NCBI GenBank assembly: GCA_024277255.1
Contig: JAJRVQ010000024.1
Coordinates: 62,001-126,000 of the forward strand
DNA length: 64,000 nt
Source: Acidobacteriota bacterium
GTDB taxonomy: Bacteria > Acidobacteriota > Thermoanaerobaculia > Multivoradales > SZUA-115
Direction: 5' to 3'
The translations under genes were made by a program, and so were the position numbers. Below, in pieces: positions 10,501 through 21,900 of this stretch. The notes under the pieces were generated by a model. The model had not been told where the DNA came from. It saw only the letters and a program-made list of their open reading frames with translations, and searched no databases. Numbering within the stretch: the stretch's first letter is position 1; the number at the start of each line of letters is the position of its first letter.

Positions 10501-12926
10501 TGAGGCTGTTGGAGCAGCACATTATGCATCGACGGCGCGAATGCGACATGGGTCAGACGCTGGCGAGCGATGGTGTCGAGAAGATAGTTCACCTCCATTT
10601 GGCCGCCGGGCCGGATCAACACCACCCGCCCCCCCACCGCCAGCGGCAAGAAGATCTCCAGTACCGAAACGTCAAAACTCACCGTCGTCTTGTTGAGGTA
10701 GCTGAAGGGCTGGGTCGCATCGTGAATCGATGCCCAGTGGATCCGTTGCACCGCCGCGCGATGAGAGATCACCACACCCTTGGGCTTGCCGGTCGACCCC
10801 GAGGTGTAGATGACATAGGCCGGATGGTCCGCCTCCGGTGCGGGGATGGGCTGGAGAGCTGCTTCGCCGACGGCCTGCAACACCTCCGTCATCGTCAAGG
10901 CGACGGCGCCGAGCGCTTCCAGCTCCGGCAGCTGGCCCGAGGTCAACCGCGCCGCCTCAGTGAGCACCAAGCGGCCTCCGTCGGCCGGGCTCCGCGACCA
11001 GGCATCCTCCAGCATGGTGGCAATCCGCTGCGGCGGATAGTCAGGATCGAGCGGCAGGTAGGCCGCCCCCGCCATCAGAACGCCAAGGATGGCCACGATC
11101 TGCCGTGGCGAACGGTCGAGGCAGACGCCGACGATCATCTCCGGCCCCACCCCGAGCCCGCGCAAGTGAGCCGCTAGGGTCCGCGCCCGACGGTGCAACT
11201 CGCCGTAGCTCAGATGGCCGTTGATCTCGCCCACCGTCGTGCCGCCTCCGTCGGCGTCGAAAGTCATCGCCACCGCATCCGGCGAGCCCGCCGCTTGCAG
11301 AGCGAAGAGGCCGTGCAAAGTCGGCGTCGGGGGCGGTGGGTCGGCGACCTGCGCGTTCCACTCGACCAGCAACTGATGACGCTCGCTGGCGGCGAGAGAA
11401 CTCAGCCGCGAGATCGGCGCCTCCGGATCGGCGACCGCCCGGCGTAGAGTCTGCAAGAAGCTGCGCTGAATGCGCGTTACGGTGGTGCGATCGAAGAGAT
11501 CGCGCTTGTAGCTCAAAGAGCCGACGACCACATCGGGCCGTTCGAGCAAAGAGACGGCCAGATCGAAGATCGAGACCTCCCGCTCCACCGACTGCGAAGT
11601 CACCTCGACATCGGCCAACGCCGAGCCCCCCGCTGAGCCGGCCGGCGAGCCCGCGGCCGAGACCAAGGTGGGGTCTGTCTGGAAGGCGAAGCTGGCCTGG
11701 AAGAGTGGGCTGTGTTGCAGGGAGCGCTGCGGAGCCAGCTCCTCGACCAGCTTCTCGAAGGGCAGCTCCTGATGAACGTTGGCTCCCTCGTTGACCGCCT
11801 GCACCCGCGCCAGCAGCTGGCGGAAGGTCGGATCTCCCGACAGATCGGTGCGCAAGACCAGGGTATTGATGAAGAAACCGATCAGCCCCTCGACCTCCGG
11901 CCGGTTGCGCCCCGCCACCGGGGCACCGACAGCCAGGTCGCTCTCGCCACTCAGCCGCAGGAGAACCACCTTGTAGGCCGCCAGCAGAGTCACAAAGAGG
12001 GTCACCCGGGCCGAGCGGCTCAACTCGCGCAGAGCGTGCAGCAACTCGCGAGGGATGATCAAGGCGACGTTGCCGCCGTCGGCCCGCTGGACCGGCGGTC
12101 GGGGCCGGTCCAGCGGCAGAGGCAGCAACGGAGCCAGGCCACTCAACGTTTCGCTCCAGTACGCCACCTGCCGTTCGAGCTCCTCGCCGGCCAGCCACCG
12201 GCGTTGCCAGAGCGCGTAGTCGACGTACTGAATCGGCAACTCGGGCAGCTTCGCCGGACCGCCCTGCGCAGCGGTGAAGGAGGAGTACAGGGCGAGCAGC
12301 TCGCGGAAGAGAATGGTCAGCGACCAGCCATCGGAGACGATGTGATGCATGGTCAACAGGAGCAGGTGATCGGTCGCCTGCAAGCGCAGAGCGGTGGCGC
12401 GCAGCAGCGGCCCGCGCGAAAGGTCGAACAGAGTGACGGCTTCGCGGGCGGCCAGCCTCTGGGCGCAGGCCGAGCGGCTCGCCGCCGGCAAGGCGGTCAA
12501 ATCCACCAGGGACGTCCGCTGTGGCCAACGCTGATGAACCACCTGCTCCGGCTGGCCATCGGCACCGAGGCGGAAGGTGGTGCGCAACGTTTCGTGGCGT
12601 TGAGCCAGGGCCTCAAGAGTCCTGCTCAAGGCGTCGCTGTCGAGAGGGACACCGCGGATTCTGCGCGGCGTGGAGATATGGTACGCCGTGCTGGTGGGAT
12701 TGACCTGGTGGATAAACCACAGCCGCTGCTGGGCGAAGGACAGCGGGTAGCCGTCGCGCTCCTCGCCGCGCTGGGGGATGATCAACGATGCGACCTCGAT
12801 CCCCCGCTTCGCCAGCTGGGCCTCGAACAGCGCGCGCTTGGTCGGCGACAACGAGCGCAGCCTCGCCGCCAGCGCGGCCCGATCGAACCCCTTGCTCACC
12901 CCAGCCCTCTTATCCGGATCGTTCAC
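4578..12926 (-). CDS. Gene E: NRPS/PKS, C-A-T-KS-AT-KR-ACP
   Basis: This gene adds one unassigned residue and extends it with a reduced malonate unit. It has 2,782 residues. Approximate domain positions: leader 1-56 (SLSPTKRALFEAQLAKRGI); C 57-513, A 520-1056, T 1080-1149; KS 1177-1605; AT 1708-2000; KR 2103-2590; ACP 2673-2743; tail with GLSAEEVTAQL. The C domain has HHIVSDGW. The A code is DVLAFARIGK (FDVSVLEIF, FAPSMHNVL, RYGPTETTIG). The carrier is LGGHSLQLIRVQ, the KS-preceding class. The KS has TACSTS, EAHGTAT and TNLGH. The AT differs from those of genes C and D: GQGAQKVGMG and GHSIG (7488-7508), with HAFHS (7200-7214); still malonyl type. The KR has GGLGRVG and AAYAAAN, intact. It starts with GTG in a 4-base overlap with gene D, stops with TAA, and gene F begins 3 bases on. 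Confidence 0.96.
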   Translation of the reverse strand: MNDPDKRAGVSKGFDRAALAARLRSLSPTKRALFEAQLAKRGIEVASLIIPQRGEERDGYPLSFAQQRLWFIHQVNPTSTAYHISTPRRIRGVPLDSDALSRTLEALAQRHETLRTTFRLGADGQPEQVVHQRWPQRTSLVDLTALPAASRSACAQRLAAREAVTLFDLSRGPLLRATALRLQATDHLLLLTMHHIVSDGWSLTILFRELLALYSSFTAAQGGPAKLPELPIQYVDYALWQRRWLAGEELERQVAYWSETLSGLAPLLPLPLDRPRPPVQRADGGNVALIIPRELLHALRELSRSARVTLFVTLLAAYKVVLLRLSGESDLAVGAPVAGRNRPEVEGLIGFFINTLVLRTDLSGDPTFRQLLARVQAVNEGANVHQELPFEKLVEELAPQRSLQHSPLFQASFAFQTDPTLVSAAGSPAGSAGGSALADVEVTSQSVEREVSIFDLAVSLLERPDVVVGSLSYKRDLFDRTTVTRIQRSFLQTLRRAVADPEAPISRLSSLAASERHQLLVEWNAQVADPPPPTPTLHGLFALQAAGSPDAVAMTFDADGGGTTVGEINGHLSYGELHRRARTLAAHLRGLGVGPEMIVGVCLDRSPRQIVAILGVLMAGAAYLPLDPDYPPQRIATMLEDAWSRSPADGGRLVLTEAARLTSGQLPELEALGAVALTMTEVLQAVGEAALQPIPAPEADHPAYVIYTSGSTGKPKGVVISHRAAVQRIHWASIHDATQPFSYLNKTTVSFDVSVLEIFLPLAVGGRVVLIRPGGQMEVNYLLDTIARQRLTHVAFAPSMHNVLLQQPQFAEASRDVQVLFTAGEAVATTTATAMTERFGVDFVNRYGPTETTIGILSWRCVPGDRSPVVPIGRPIAGARVLVVDRGLRPVPMGAAGELVVGGGCLARGYLHRPGLTAELFVPDPAAGSEQISAGARLYRTGDLARFRADGAVEFLGRVDHQVKVRGFRIELGEVLEALEAHPALREAVVIDRQEEGSTVHLVAYCVAQDGGEVPPPSELRAFLAATLPEYMVPSYFVSLAELPRASSGKLDRRALPAPEETSTDRCVEIMPRDETEQKVAAIWQEVLGVDRIDVQEGFFDLGGHSLQLIRVQSKLGEAFPDRQLSMLELFRFTTVESLAEVLRGGDGASAEQLSAAKVATGTGRAAQRRERSHQEGGDIAIIAMAGRFPGADTVEGFWQNVRQGVESIVFSDEETLRAAGVSSAMIDNPAFVPAQSRLQDIELFDAPLFRMSPREAQISDPQHRLLLECAWEALEQAGYDPDHFDDAIGVYAGVGLSRYWIGAYVVPGLLDAVGHLQVSLSNDKDFAPTRISYKLNLKGPSVNVNTACSTSLVTTHLACQALLAGECAMALSGGASITPDASPGYFYRQGGIFSPDGHCRAFDAQAGGTVGGNGAAMVLLKRLDDALAAGDTVYGVIKATAINNDGAEKIGFTAPSVEGQAAVIAEALSVGEVERETIGYVEAHGTATPLGDPIEVEALRAVFGEGPEKRIALGSVKTNLGHLGAAAGAAGLIKATLAVRHGEVPPSLHFERPNPQLRLDESPFFVNTQLAPWPQGHPGRRRAGVSSFGLGGTNAHLVVEEPPPAEPSGPAREFELLMLSAQSPEALDAIRRRLADHLEAGDEVHLADTLFTLAVGRKQLPHRWIAALATAPESTAEALVLLRGEADPESVLKPFSGSVPPGVGQRETVFLFPGQGAQKVGMGRSLYAAGGLFKQEVDRCCDHLQNRLGIDLRARLYPPEGSPEEAEAAAAPLRRTELAQPALFVVCYALACQWRGWGIEPAAAVGHSIGEYVAATLAGVFRLEDALELVAERGRLMASMATGSMLSVPLPGEEVEPYLSSELSLAVVNGPRRCVVAGAHEPIAALAQRLAQDEIETRELHTSHAFHSPLMEPAVEPFRQRVAEMSLAAPKIPFLSNLTGDWITAEQATDADYWARHLRQTVRFGDNLTTLFAGPQRALLEVGPGSTLTTLAQQAAKLRSRQEEDSVPWTAPILSSLPGVRSEAAELAHLLTTAGRLWLAGAPLDRAALFAGQRRWRVPLPTYPFARVRYWLEPPTFAQLGGQQPARSLARRSDVGSWFYTPAWRLAPPRPAVSAAEIASWLGGEEGEGDSPASDEVPCWLILTDRLGVGHRLAQRLKESDQPVVIAASAGAQGEETSPGGVEFFDSGSSAGYGELWQRLATKGLQPRGIFHLFGLDAVAATQSEEVRDFVTGPAFEAAQEGGLLSLARLSAALVEHDRGEPVRLLVATDRAAAAEAGQPLRAEWAPLPAALKVLAQERRNVLASSVDFALTVAPTAEEMEATAQALLAEMGGREAGETVAYRRGQRWLAGFDPLPLPPPTTTSPVLRERGVYLLVGGLGRVGLTMARFLAERVQARLILTGRSALPPRERWEELASGGAENLLAAKIETLLELERAGSEVITLAAEVEDQESLAAALQAGENHFDATVNGVLYLAGFTGSGESGPTIRAPIETVDPSYARLHFGPKAHGLAVLDRVLGDRPLDFCLLFSSLASVLGGLGYAAYAAANAFVDGYAHRRAATASGVTWTSACWDGWVWLPEGEKPSALAMSPAESCDAFERLLAMRGTPQIVVSTGDLEARLDRWVRFASPTSGGGASLASGEVAPVDGDQPEGAGGFERPALTTEFAAPQGDAEERVAALWTELIGVERIGRHDNFFELGGDSLLATQLVSRLRRSFKVEMPLPVFFAAPTIAGLATAVGETQYRQEELSEVEKALARIKGLSAEEVTAQLASRLGSEEGS
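4581..9479 (-). other. Module E2: KS-AT(malonyl)-KR-ACP
   Basis: The KS spans about 9400-8110. It starts IAIIAMAGRFPGA, where the usual IVGM or IIGM has Ala for Gly, and its active cysteine is near 8860-8890. The AT spans 7805-6930 and the KR 6620-5160. The ACP has LGGDSLLATQ, serine near 4815. Expected product: a beta-hydroxy acid unit on the module E1 residue. Confidence 0.85.
9480..12770 (-). other. Module E1: C-A-T feeding a KS, code DVLAFARIGK
   Basis: The C domain has HHIVSDGW near 12327-12353. The A domain has TSGSTGKPKG near 10774-10808 and FDVSVLEIF near 10650-10680. Its substrate is unassigned. The T-domain serine is near 9609. Confidence 0.78.
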
Positions 12927-15900
12927 CGCTCCTCCTCCGCGCCCGCCGAGGAGAGGGCGCTCTCCTCCAGCCGCTGGGCCGCTTCGCTCTCGTCCAGACT
13001 TTCGATGTCGCCGAGCAGGGCCTCCAGTTCGTCGAGAGGTTTCTCCCCTCCGCCGCGAATCAACTCGGCGATCCCGGCGACGGTCGGACTGGCGAAGAGG
13101 TCCGCCAGCCCCAGCTGGATGCGAAACGCAGTGCGCAAGCGCGAGATCATCTGGGTGGCCAGCAGGGAGTCCCCACCCAATTCGAAGTAGTGATCGTGGA
13201 TACCGACCGGGGCGATGCCGAGCAAGCCCCGCCAGATGCGGGCGATCTCCTCCTCGACCTCGTCGCTGGGAGCGACAAACGGGTTGGCCAGCTCAGGGCG
13301 CGGCCCGGCAGACGAGCCGGTGGAGCCAGCGGCGCCGCCCTCGCCCTCCTCCGCCTCCATCTCTTCGGCTTGCGGGTACCAGGTATCCAGTCGGCCCTGT
13401 AGATCCCCGGTGGAAACCACCACCTGCGGCACGGCAAACAGCGAGAGGGCGCGCCGCAAGGCCTCCACCGATTCCTCGGCGCTCATCACCAGCCCACCGA
13501 GGTTGCTGACCGGCTGTTCCTCCGCTGCGAGGGTGGGGTCGAGATACTCCCAGCCATCCCAATCAACGCTGATCCACGGCTGATCGGGAAACTCGGCGTT
13601 GTGGCGATGGGCGAAAGCATCCATGTAGCCATTGGCAGCCGAGTAGGCGGTGAATCCGAGCCCACCGAGTACCGTCGACAGCGACGAGAAGAGGAGACAG
13701 AAATCGACTTGGCGCCTGGCCAGGGCTCGTTCCAGCGCCCAAAGGCCCTCCACCTTGGAGGGGCGATGGTGCTCACAGTCGGCGATGGTCGTCTTCTCCG
13801 CCGGCACCGAAACTCCGTCGCCCAAGCTGCCGGCCAGATGGACTACGCCGTCGAGACGGCCGAAACGCCGCTCCACCGTGCTCACCGCTTCACTCATCGC
13901 CTCCGCATCGGCGGCGTCCACCGCTAGGGTCAACACCTGTGCTCCATTCACCTCCATCGCCAAGATCCGGCGCATTCTGGCGGCGGTCGCTTCGCTCCTG
14001 TCGTGGGCGGCCATCCATGGTTGCCATTGGTCGCGGGGTGGAAGGGCGGTGCGCGCGGTCAGCACCAGCCTGGCCTCATACCGCGAGGCCAGCATCTCCG
14101 CTACGGCCAGCCCCAACCGCCCCAGCCCTCCGGTCAACAGGTAGACACCGCGCCGGCGCAGGGGGAGCCGATCTTCGGCTTGGGGAGGGATCTCGACCGC
14201 CTCGAACTGGCGCTGCCAGCGACCGCTCGCTCGCAGGGCCACACAAAGCTCGGATGAGGCGGTGTGCTCGACCGCGGCCAGGGACAACTCGGCTTCCACC
14301 GCCGCGCTCAGCCGCTGGTGGAAACGGCTCCCCACCTCCGGCAGCCGGGCCGGCAGATCGACACAACGGCAGCGCAGGCTGCGGAACTCCTGGGGGATGA
14401 CCCGCAAGGCCGCCAAGGCCAACTCCTGCTCGGGGTTCACCCGGTCGCCCGGCTCTACCTGGCGCGCTCCACGGCTGAACAAACTCAAGGCTGCCGGCGC
14501 GACGAAACCGCTGCGCACGATACCGGCGACCAGAGCCAGGAGACTGTACAGGCTCAACGGTTGAATCACCTCGTAGGCCTCGCGGTCGCGCCGATGCGGC
14601 TCACCGGCGCTCGGCTCTTCAACCTCGGCCCCCCAGAAATGGGCGATCGCCTCGGGCTCGCGTCCCTGAGCCTTGAGCGTGGCGAAGAGGTCGGCATAGT
14701 CCTGAGCCTGCGTCGGTTCAACCTGGAACCGCCCGTCGCCGCAATCCTCGTATCCGCCACCTGGGTGAACGCGGCTGACCCGGTATCCACCCTGCTCCAA
14801 GCGATCGGCCGCCGCCGAACCGATTCCGTCCCGCGCACAGAAGATGAGCCAGTTGACCGGCTCCTCCACCGCCGGGCGGTCGGGAACGGCGGCCAGGACT
14901 CGTTTCCAGGCCGGCACGTAAAACCACTCGTCGATGCGCGGCAACTTGCCTTGGCGAGGCCGAGGCGCCGCCAGCGGCTGTGGCTCCACCCAGTAGGAAC
15001 GGCGGTCGAAGGGATAGGTGGGAAGCGGGATGCGGTGCCGCGTCTCATGGGCTGCGAAGCCCGGCCAGTCGATCGCCGCGCCGGCACTCCAGGCCCGGCC
15101 CAAAGCGCCGAGCGCAAAGGCCAGATCATCGGCCCGCTCGCGCTCATCGCGCAGGCTGGCGATCACCGTGTGACGGCCGCTGTCGTGGTTTGGATGCTGG
15201 CGCGCCGACGTGCCCAGCGCCTGACCGGGGCCGACCTCCAGCAGGAGACGATCACCGGCCAGCAGGGTCGATAGCCCTTCGGTGAAACGGACCGTGCCGC
15301 ACAGGTGGCGCACCCAGTAGGCTGGATCGATCGCCTCCTCGTCCTCGATCCACTCGCCGGTCACGTTGGAGACGAAGGGAATGCGCGGAGCGTGTAGTTC
15401 GACACTGGCGAGAACGGCGGTGAACGGTTCGCCGATTCGCCGCATCATCGCCGAGTGGAAGGCGTGGGTCGTGGGCAGGCGGCGTGAGGCTAGCCCCTCT
15501 TCCCCTAGCCTCGCCTCAAGCTTGGCCACGGCTTGAGCAGATCCGGAGGCGACGGTGATCGACGGACCCTGGGTGGCAGCGATCGACAGGCCGTCCTCGG
15601 CGGGTAGCTCCAGCTCGGCGATCAGCGCCACCAACTCCCCTTCGGTCAGCGGCACGGCGACCATCGCGCCCGCCGGCAGGGCGTCGATCAAGCGGGCCCT
15701 TTCGGCGACCACCTTCAATGCATCCCCGAGCGAGAAGACACCCGCCAGACAGGCGGCCGTGTACTCGCCGAGGCTGTAACCGAGCAGCGCTTCGGGTTTG
15801 ACTCCCCACTCACTCCACAGCTGCGCCAGAGCGAATTCGACGACGAAGACGGCCGGTTGGGCCAGGCGGGTGCGGTGGAGCTTCTGCGCTACGGGGTCAT

Positions 15901-18900
15901 TGCCGCGCTCCTTAGCCTTCGTTCCCCGACCGAGCAGCGAGCGCAGATCGACCGCCTCGGTGTTCTCGGTGCCCTCAGTGGCCTCGGCGGGCTCCTCCAT
16001 CTCCTGCACCACTGCAAAGAGCAGCTGGCGCAGATCAACGCCAAGCAGCGGCGCCAACAACTCACAGCATCGATCGACCGCCGCCCTGAAGGTCGGCTCC
16101 GCGGCATAGAGGCCGCACGCCATGCCCGGGTAGTGATCGCCGAGCCCGGGCAAAAGGAAGGCGACTGAGCGGTCGGCCTTGCCACCCTTGCCACCGAGCA
16201 GCCGCCGGGGATCGCGCTCGGCCAGGGCACGCGCCGCTTCGTCGCCGCTCTTGCAGACCAGGAACCGTCGATAGGCCAGTCGGCGACGCCCGGCCTGGAG
16301 GGTGAAGGCCGCGTCGGCCAGCGGCTCTGGTGAGTCGCGCAAGAAGTCGGCGAGCTGATCGGTCATCGACTCCAAGGCCGGCTCGGTGGCGGCGCTCAGC
16401 GGCAACAGCTGCCAGCTTCTCGAATCGGCGGCAGCGGGCTGCTCAGGCGGCTCCTCGACCACCATGTGAGCATTGGTGCCGCCCAGGCCGAAGGCGCTGA
16501 CTCCGGCGCGCATCGGGTCGCTGCGCTGCCACCGGCGCAGCTCGGTGTTGACGAAGAAGGGGCCGGCGGCGAAATCGATCTGTGGATTCGGCACCCTGAA
16601 GTTCGCACTCGGCGGCAACTCCCGGTGAGCGACGCAAAGAGCGGTCTTGATCAACCCGGCGACCCCCGCCGCCGAGCCGGTGTGACCGATGTTGCTCTTC
16701 ACCGAGCCCAAGGCCACCGAGGCTGGAGGCAACGGCCCTTGCGCCGCGAAGACCTCGGTCAACGCCGCCACTTCGATCGGGTCGCCGAGAGGGGTCGCCG
16801 AGCCGTGCCCCTCGATCATGCCGATCTCCTTGGCCTCGACGCCGGCGGCGGCCTGCGCCTCGGCGATCACCCGCGCCTGACCGGTGATGCTCGGAGCGGT
16901 GAATCCAATCTTCTCGGAACCGTCGTTGTTGATCGCCGAGCCGCGGATTACTCCCCATATGGTGTCCCTCTCGGCGAGGGCATCGGCCAGCCGCTTAAGC
17001 ACTACGACGCCGGCTCCTGCCGAGGTCGCGGTGCCCCTGGCGCCGGCATCGTAGGAACTGTTGTGGCCGTCGTAAGACTGAATGCCACCCTCCTCATAGA
17101 AATAACCATGGCGATCCCTGCCGGCCACCGTCACCCCGCCCGCCAAGGCCATGTCGCACTCGCCGTTGATCAGGTTCCGGCAAGCCATATGGGCCGCCAC
17201 CAGCGAGGTCGAGCAGGCGCTGTTGATGCTGACGCTCGGCCCCTTGAGGTCCAGCAAGTAGGAGACGCGCGTGGGCAGGAAGTCTTTGTCGTTGGAGAGA
17301 AGAATCGGCATCTCACCAACGCTGGCGAGAATCTCCGGATTGGTGAAGAGATTGAGCCAGTAGCGCGACAGGCTGGCACCGGCATAGACGCCGATCTCAC
17401 CATCGAAGGCACTGGGGTCGTAGCCGGCATGTTCCAGCGCGGTCCATGCCGTCTCCAAGAAGATGCGCTGCTGCGGGTCGAGAAGCTGCGCCTCGCGGGG
17501 GGTCAAGCCGAAAGGATCGGCGTCGAAAAGATCGGCTCCGTCGAGGAAGGCCTGAGCCGGGACGAATCGCGGGTCCTGGGCGACGGCATCGGAGACCCCC
17601 ATCTCGCGCAGCTGCTCCGGCGTGTAGAAGGAGATCGACTCCACTCCGTCGCGAAGGTTGCGCCAGAAGGTCTCCAGGTCCGGCGCCCCCGGGTAGCGGC
17701 AGGCCATGCCGACGATGGCCACATCGCGACTGCCCTGGGTCGAGTCGGCGGCGAGGCGACGGGCACGAGAACTACCGGCGATCGCCGCGGCGGCGACCGG
17801 CTCCGCGCCCGCCTGCCGGCGCAGAAACTCGGCCTGCGCCGCCACCGTCGGCAGGCGGAACAGATCGACCATCGACGGCTCGAAGCCGAATTCGTCCCGC
17901 AGCCGACTCTGCAAGCGCACGAGCAGCAACGAGTGGCCGCCGAGATCGAAGAAGTTCTCGCTGATGTCGACTTCATCGGCTTCCAGCAGTTCGCACCAAA
18001 TCTGGCTCAGACGCTCTTCCACCTCGTCGCGTGGCAGCCGCTTAGCGCCCCTCGAAGCCACCTCTTTCTTCGGCTCCGGCAGGGAGCGACGGTCGATCTT
18101 GCCGAAGGAGGTCGTCGGCATCGCTTCCAGTTCCACGAAAACCGCGGGCACCATGTAGTCGGGCAGCGACTCTGACAGGAAGCTCTTGAGATCGCCCTCC
18201 GCCACCCGCGCGACGCCCGCCTCCTCGCCAGCGACCACGTAGTAGGCCACCAGTTGCGGGCCGCCCGAACCCTCGCAGCGCACCACCACCGCCGCCGCCA
18301 GAGCCGGATGTTGGTTCAGGGCCGACTCGACCTCCCCGAGTTCGATGCGGAAGCCGCGAACCTTCACTTGGTGGTCAACGCGCCCGAGGAACTCGATGGC
18401 ACCGTCGCCTCGTCGTCGCCCCAGGTCGCCGGTGCGATAGAGGCGGGCCCCCGGCGCGGTGGCGAATGGATCAGGCACGAAGGCGGCGGCGGTCAGCGCC
18501 GGCCGTCCGAGATAGCCCCGCGCCAGGCAGTCGCCGCCAATCGCCAGCTCGCCGGTCGCGCCGCGAGCCAGCGGACGCAGGCCACGATCGACCACGTACA
18601 CCGCGGCACGGGCGATGGGCCAACCGATGGGCACAACCGCCTCGCGGCGATGGGGCGCAAAGCGGTAGGCCAGCGCGCCGACGGTCGCCTCCGTCGGCCC
18701 GTAGCGGTTCTCAAAAGCACCGCCCGTGCTCTCCAAGAGAGAAGCGAGATGCTGTGATAGTTCCGCCGAGACCGCCTCACCGGCGGTGTAAAGGACCTCC
18801 AAGGAGGTGCAGTCGGCAAGCTCCGGTCGATCGATCAATACGGTGTGCACCGAGGGCGCGAAGCTGGCGTGGGTCACGCGCTGCCGCTGGATCAGCGAGA

Positions 18901-21900
18901 GGAGGTAGGCCAGGTCCCACTGTCCATCCGGCTTGGCCACCACCACGGTGCCGGCCGCGGCGGCCAGGGGCTGAAAGATCTCGCAAATCGATACGTCAAA
19001 GCCGATCGTCGTCTTGTGCAGATAGCGGTAGGCGCTGCCGGCGTCGGCCACGCGGGTGAATTCAAGTCGATTGGCCAGGGCGCGATGCGGGATCACCACC
19101 CCTTTGGGGCGACCGGTGGAGCCCGAGGTGTAGATCACATAGGCCGGGTGGTCGCCGTACAAAGCCACGGGTTTGAGGGAAGCAGATTCCGCCTCTAGAG
19201 GTCCGGCCGCTAGGGTCTGCTCGACGGTGAGAAGCATCGCCCCGGTTTCAGATAGGAGGTCTCTCGTCGTCTCACTGACCACAACGATGCGCGGTGCCGA
19301 CTCCGGTTGCGCGTCCTCCATCATGAAGCGCAACCGATCCACCGGATACTCGGTATCGAGCGGCAGATAGGCACCGCCGGCCCGCAAGACGGCGAGCAAC
19401 GCCACCACCATTGGCGCCGACCGTGGAATGGACACCCCAACCACCACCTCGGGGCCAACGCCAAGCCCTTGCAAGTGGGCGGCCACGCGATCCACTTGCC
19501 GAGCCAGGTAACCGTAGCTAATGCGAGACTCGACACCACGCGGGTCATCAAAGACCACGGCGATCGCATCCGGCTGGTGGCCGGCAATGGCCATGAACCG
19601 TTCGGCGGGCCACTCGGCCACCGCATAGTCCGGCCGTGGATCGTTGTACTCGGTCAGAAGCTGGTGGCGTTCGCTCGCCTCCAGCAGGTCCAGCCGGTCG
19701 ATCGCCACCTCCGGCCTCGCCAGCGCGGCGCTCATCAAGCTGGCGAAGTGGCGGCTCAACCGGCGCATCGTCGTAGCGTCGAAGAGATCGCTCTTGTAGC
19801 CGATAGAGCCGACCACCGACTCCCCCGACTCGATCAAGTTGAGGGCCAAGTCGAACCGTGCGGTGGTGTTGAGGGTCGTCACGGCCGACAGCCGTAACCC
19901 GGGCAGTTCCAACGCACAACCGGGAGCATTCTGGAGGCTGAACATCACCTGATACAGCGGCGCGTGGCTCATGCTGCGCTCGATCTGGAGTTCCCTGACC
20001 AAGGTCTCGAAGGGCAGATCCTGATGATCGTGCGCCGCCAGCGTCACATCGCGCACGGCGTTGCTCAGAGAGTCGAAGCTGGTCTGGGGGGAAATTCGCG
20101 CCGGTAGCACCAAGGTATTGACGAAGAAACCGATCAGTCCCTCGATCTCCGCCTGATTTCGCCCCGCGATCGGGCTTCCCAGGCAGAACTCGCTTTGCCC
20201 GCAGTAGCGATAGAGCAACGCTTCGAAGAATGCCAGCAGCATCATGAACAGGGTCAAGCCACGGTCGCGACCATAGGCCCGCAGCTGGTTGATCAGCCGG
20301 GGCGGAAGGTGCAGCCCCACGCCGCCGCCAGCCCAGGTCGCCACGGCTGGGCGCGGCCGATCCAAAGGCAGCGCGAGTAGCGGCTCGATCCCCTCCAGCC
20401 GCTGGCGCCAATAGTCGACCTCCCGTTCCAGCCGCTCACCTCGCAACCAGCCGCGCTGCCAAGTAGCGTAGTCGGCATACTGCACCGGCAGAGGAGCCAA
20501 CGGCGAGGCCGTCGCGGCTTGAGGATCGTCCCGGTAGGCGGCATAGAGCGTCGCCAACTCGCGCGTCAGAATGCCCTTGGACCAGCCGTCCGAGATCAGG
20601 TGGTGGAGGACGAACAGGGCGATGTGCTCCGCGCGCGACAGGCGCAGCAAGAGGTTGAGGTAGAGCGGCCCGCGGGCTAGATCGAACGGGAAGTCGGCGG
20701 CGATCGCGATCAGCCGTTGGCTCACCGCGGCCCGGATTTCGGGCGACCTTTCCGCGAGGCCGGACAGGTCGATCAGCGGTAGCCGCGAAGAGGCGGGCAG
20801 AATGCGCTGGCGAGGAACACCGTCCACCGTTTCGACGACGCTGCGCAGGACCTCGTGGCGACGAGCGATCTCGCCGGTGGAGCGCGCCAAAGCCGCCACC
20901 AGAAGTTCGCCTTCCATGCGGAGCAGGGTGGGCAAATTGTAGAGCGAACTTTCGGCAACCATCTGGCAGATGAACCACAACCGCTCCTGAGCGAAGGAAA
21001 GTGGATAGTCCTCGGCCTCGGCGCGCGGCACGATGGGTGGGATCACCTCTTCGCCTTCGGCGCGCCGTCGCGCCAGCTCGACCTCTGGGGCTAGCTCCTG
21101 AATCGTCGGTTTGAGGAAGAGCGAGCGTACCGCCAGCTCGGCGGACAGGGAGCGACGGACCCGGGAAACGACCTGGGTGGCCAGCAGGGAGTGGCCGCCG
21201 AGATCGAAGAAATTGTCCCGCACCCCGATCGGCTCCCGCCCCAGCACCTCGCTCCAGATCTCGGCCAAGACCTCTTCGATCGGGGTGCGCGGCGCCACGT
21301 ACTCGCCTTCGGACTCCGGGGCCACCATCTCCATGGCCATCAGTACCTTGCGATCCACCTTGCCGTTGGGCGAAAGGGGCAAAGAGTCCAAGGTGAGGAA
21401 GGTCGAAGGCACCATGTACTCCGGCAGGGTGGCCGACAAGCTGTCGCGCAGTTCGGAGGCCGGCGGGATCTCTCGACCCTCCGCCGCCACCAGGTAGGCG
21501 CACAAACGCTGATCGCCGGCCGAGAACTCCCGCGCCAATACCGTCGCCTCGCGGATCTCGGCGCCGGCCAGCAACGCCGCTTCGATCTCTCCCAACTCGA
21601 TGCGCAAGCCGCGAATCTTGACCTGATGGTCGATACGGCTGAGAAACTCCATCTGCCCACCATGGCGGTGACGCACCAGATCGCCGGTGCGATAGAGCCG
21701 GGCGCCGGCCGGGCCGAAGGGATCGGGAACGAACTTCTCCGCCGTCAACCCCGGCCGCCGCCAGTAGCCGCGCGCCAGTCCGGTACCGCCGATCATCAAC
21801 TCGCCAGCCACCCCCAGCGCCACCGGCGAACCGGCGCCGTCCAACAGGTAGATCTGCGAGTTGGCAATCGGCCGGCCGATCGGCACCGTCGCCGTCTCGG

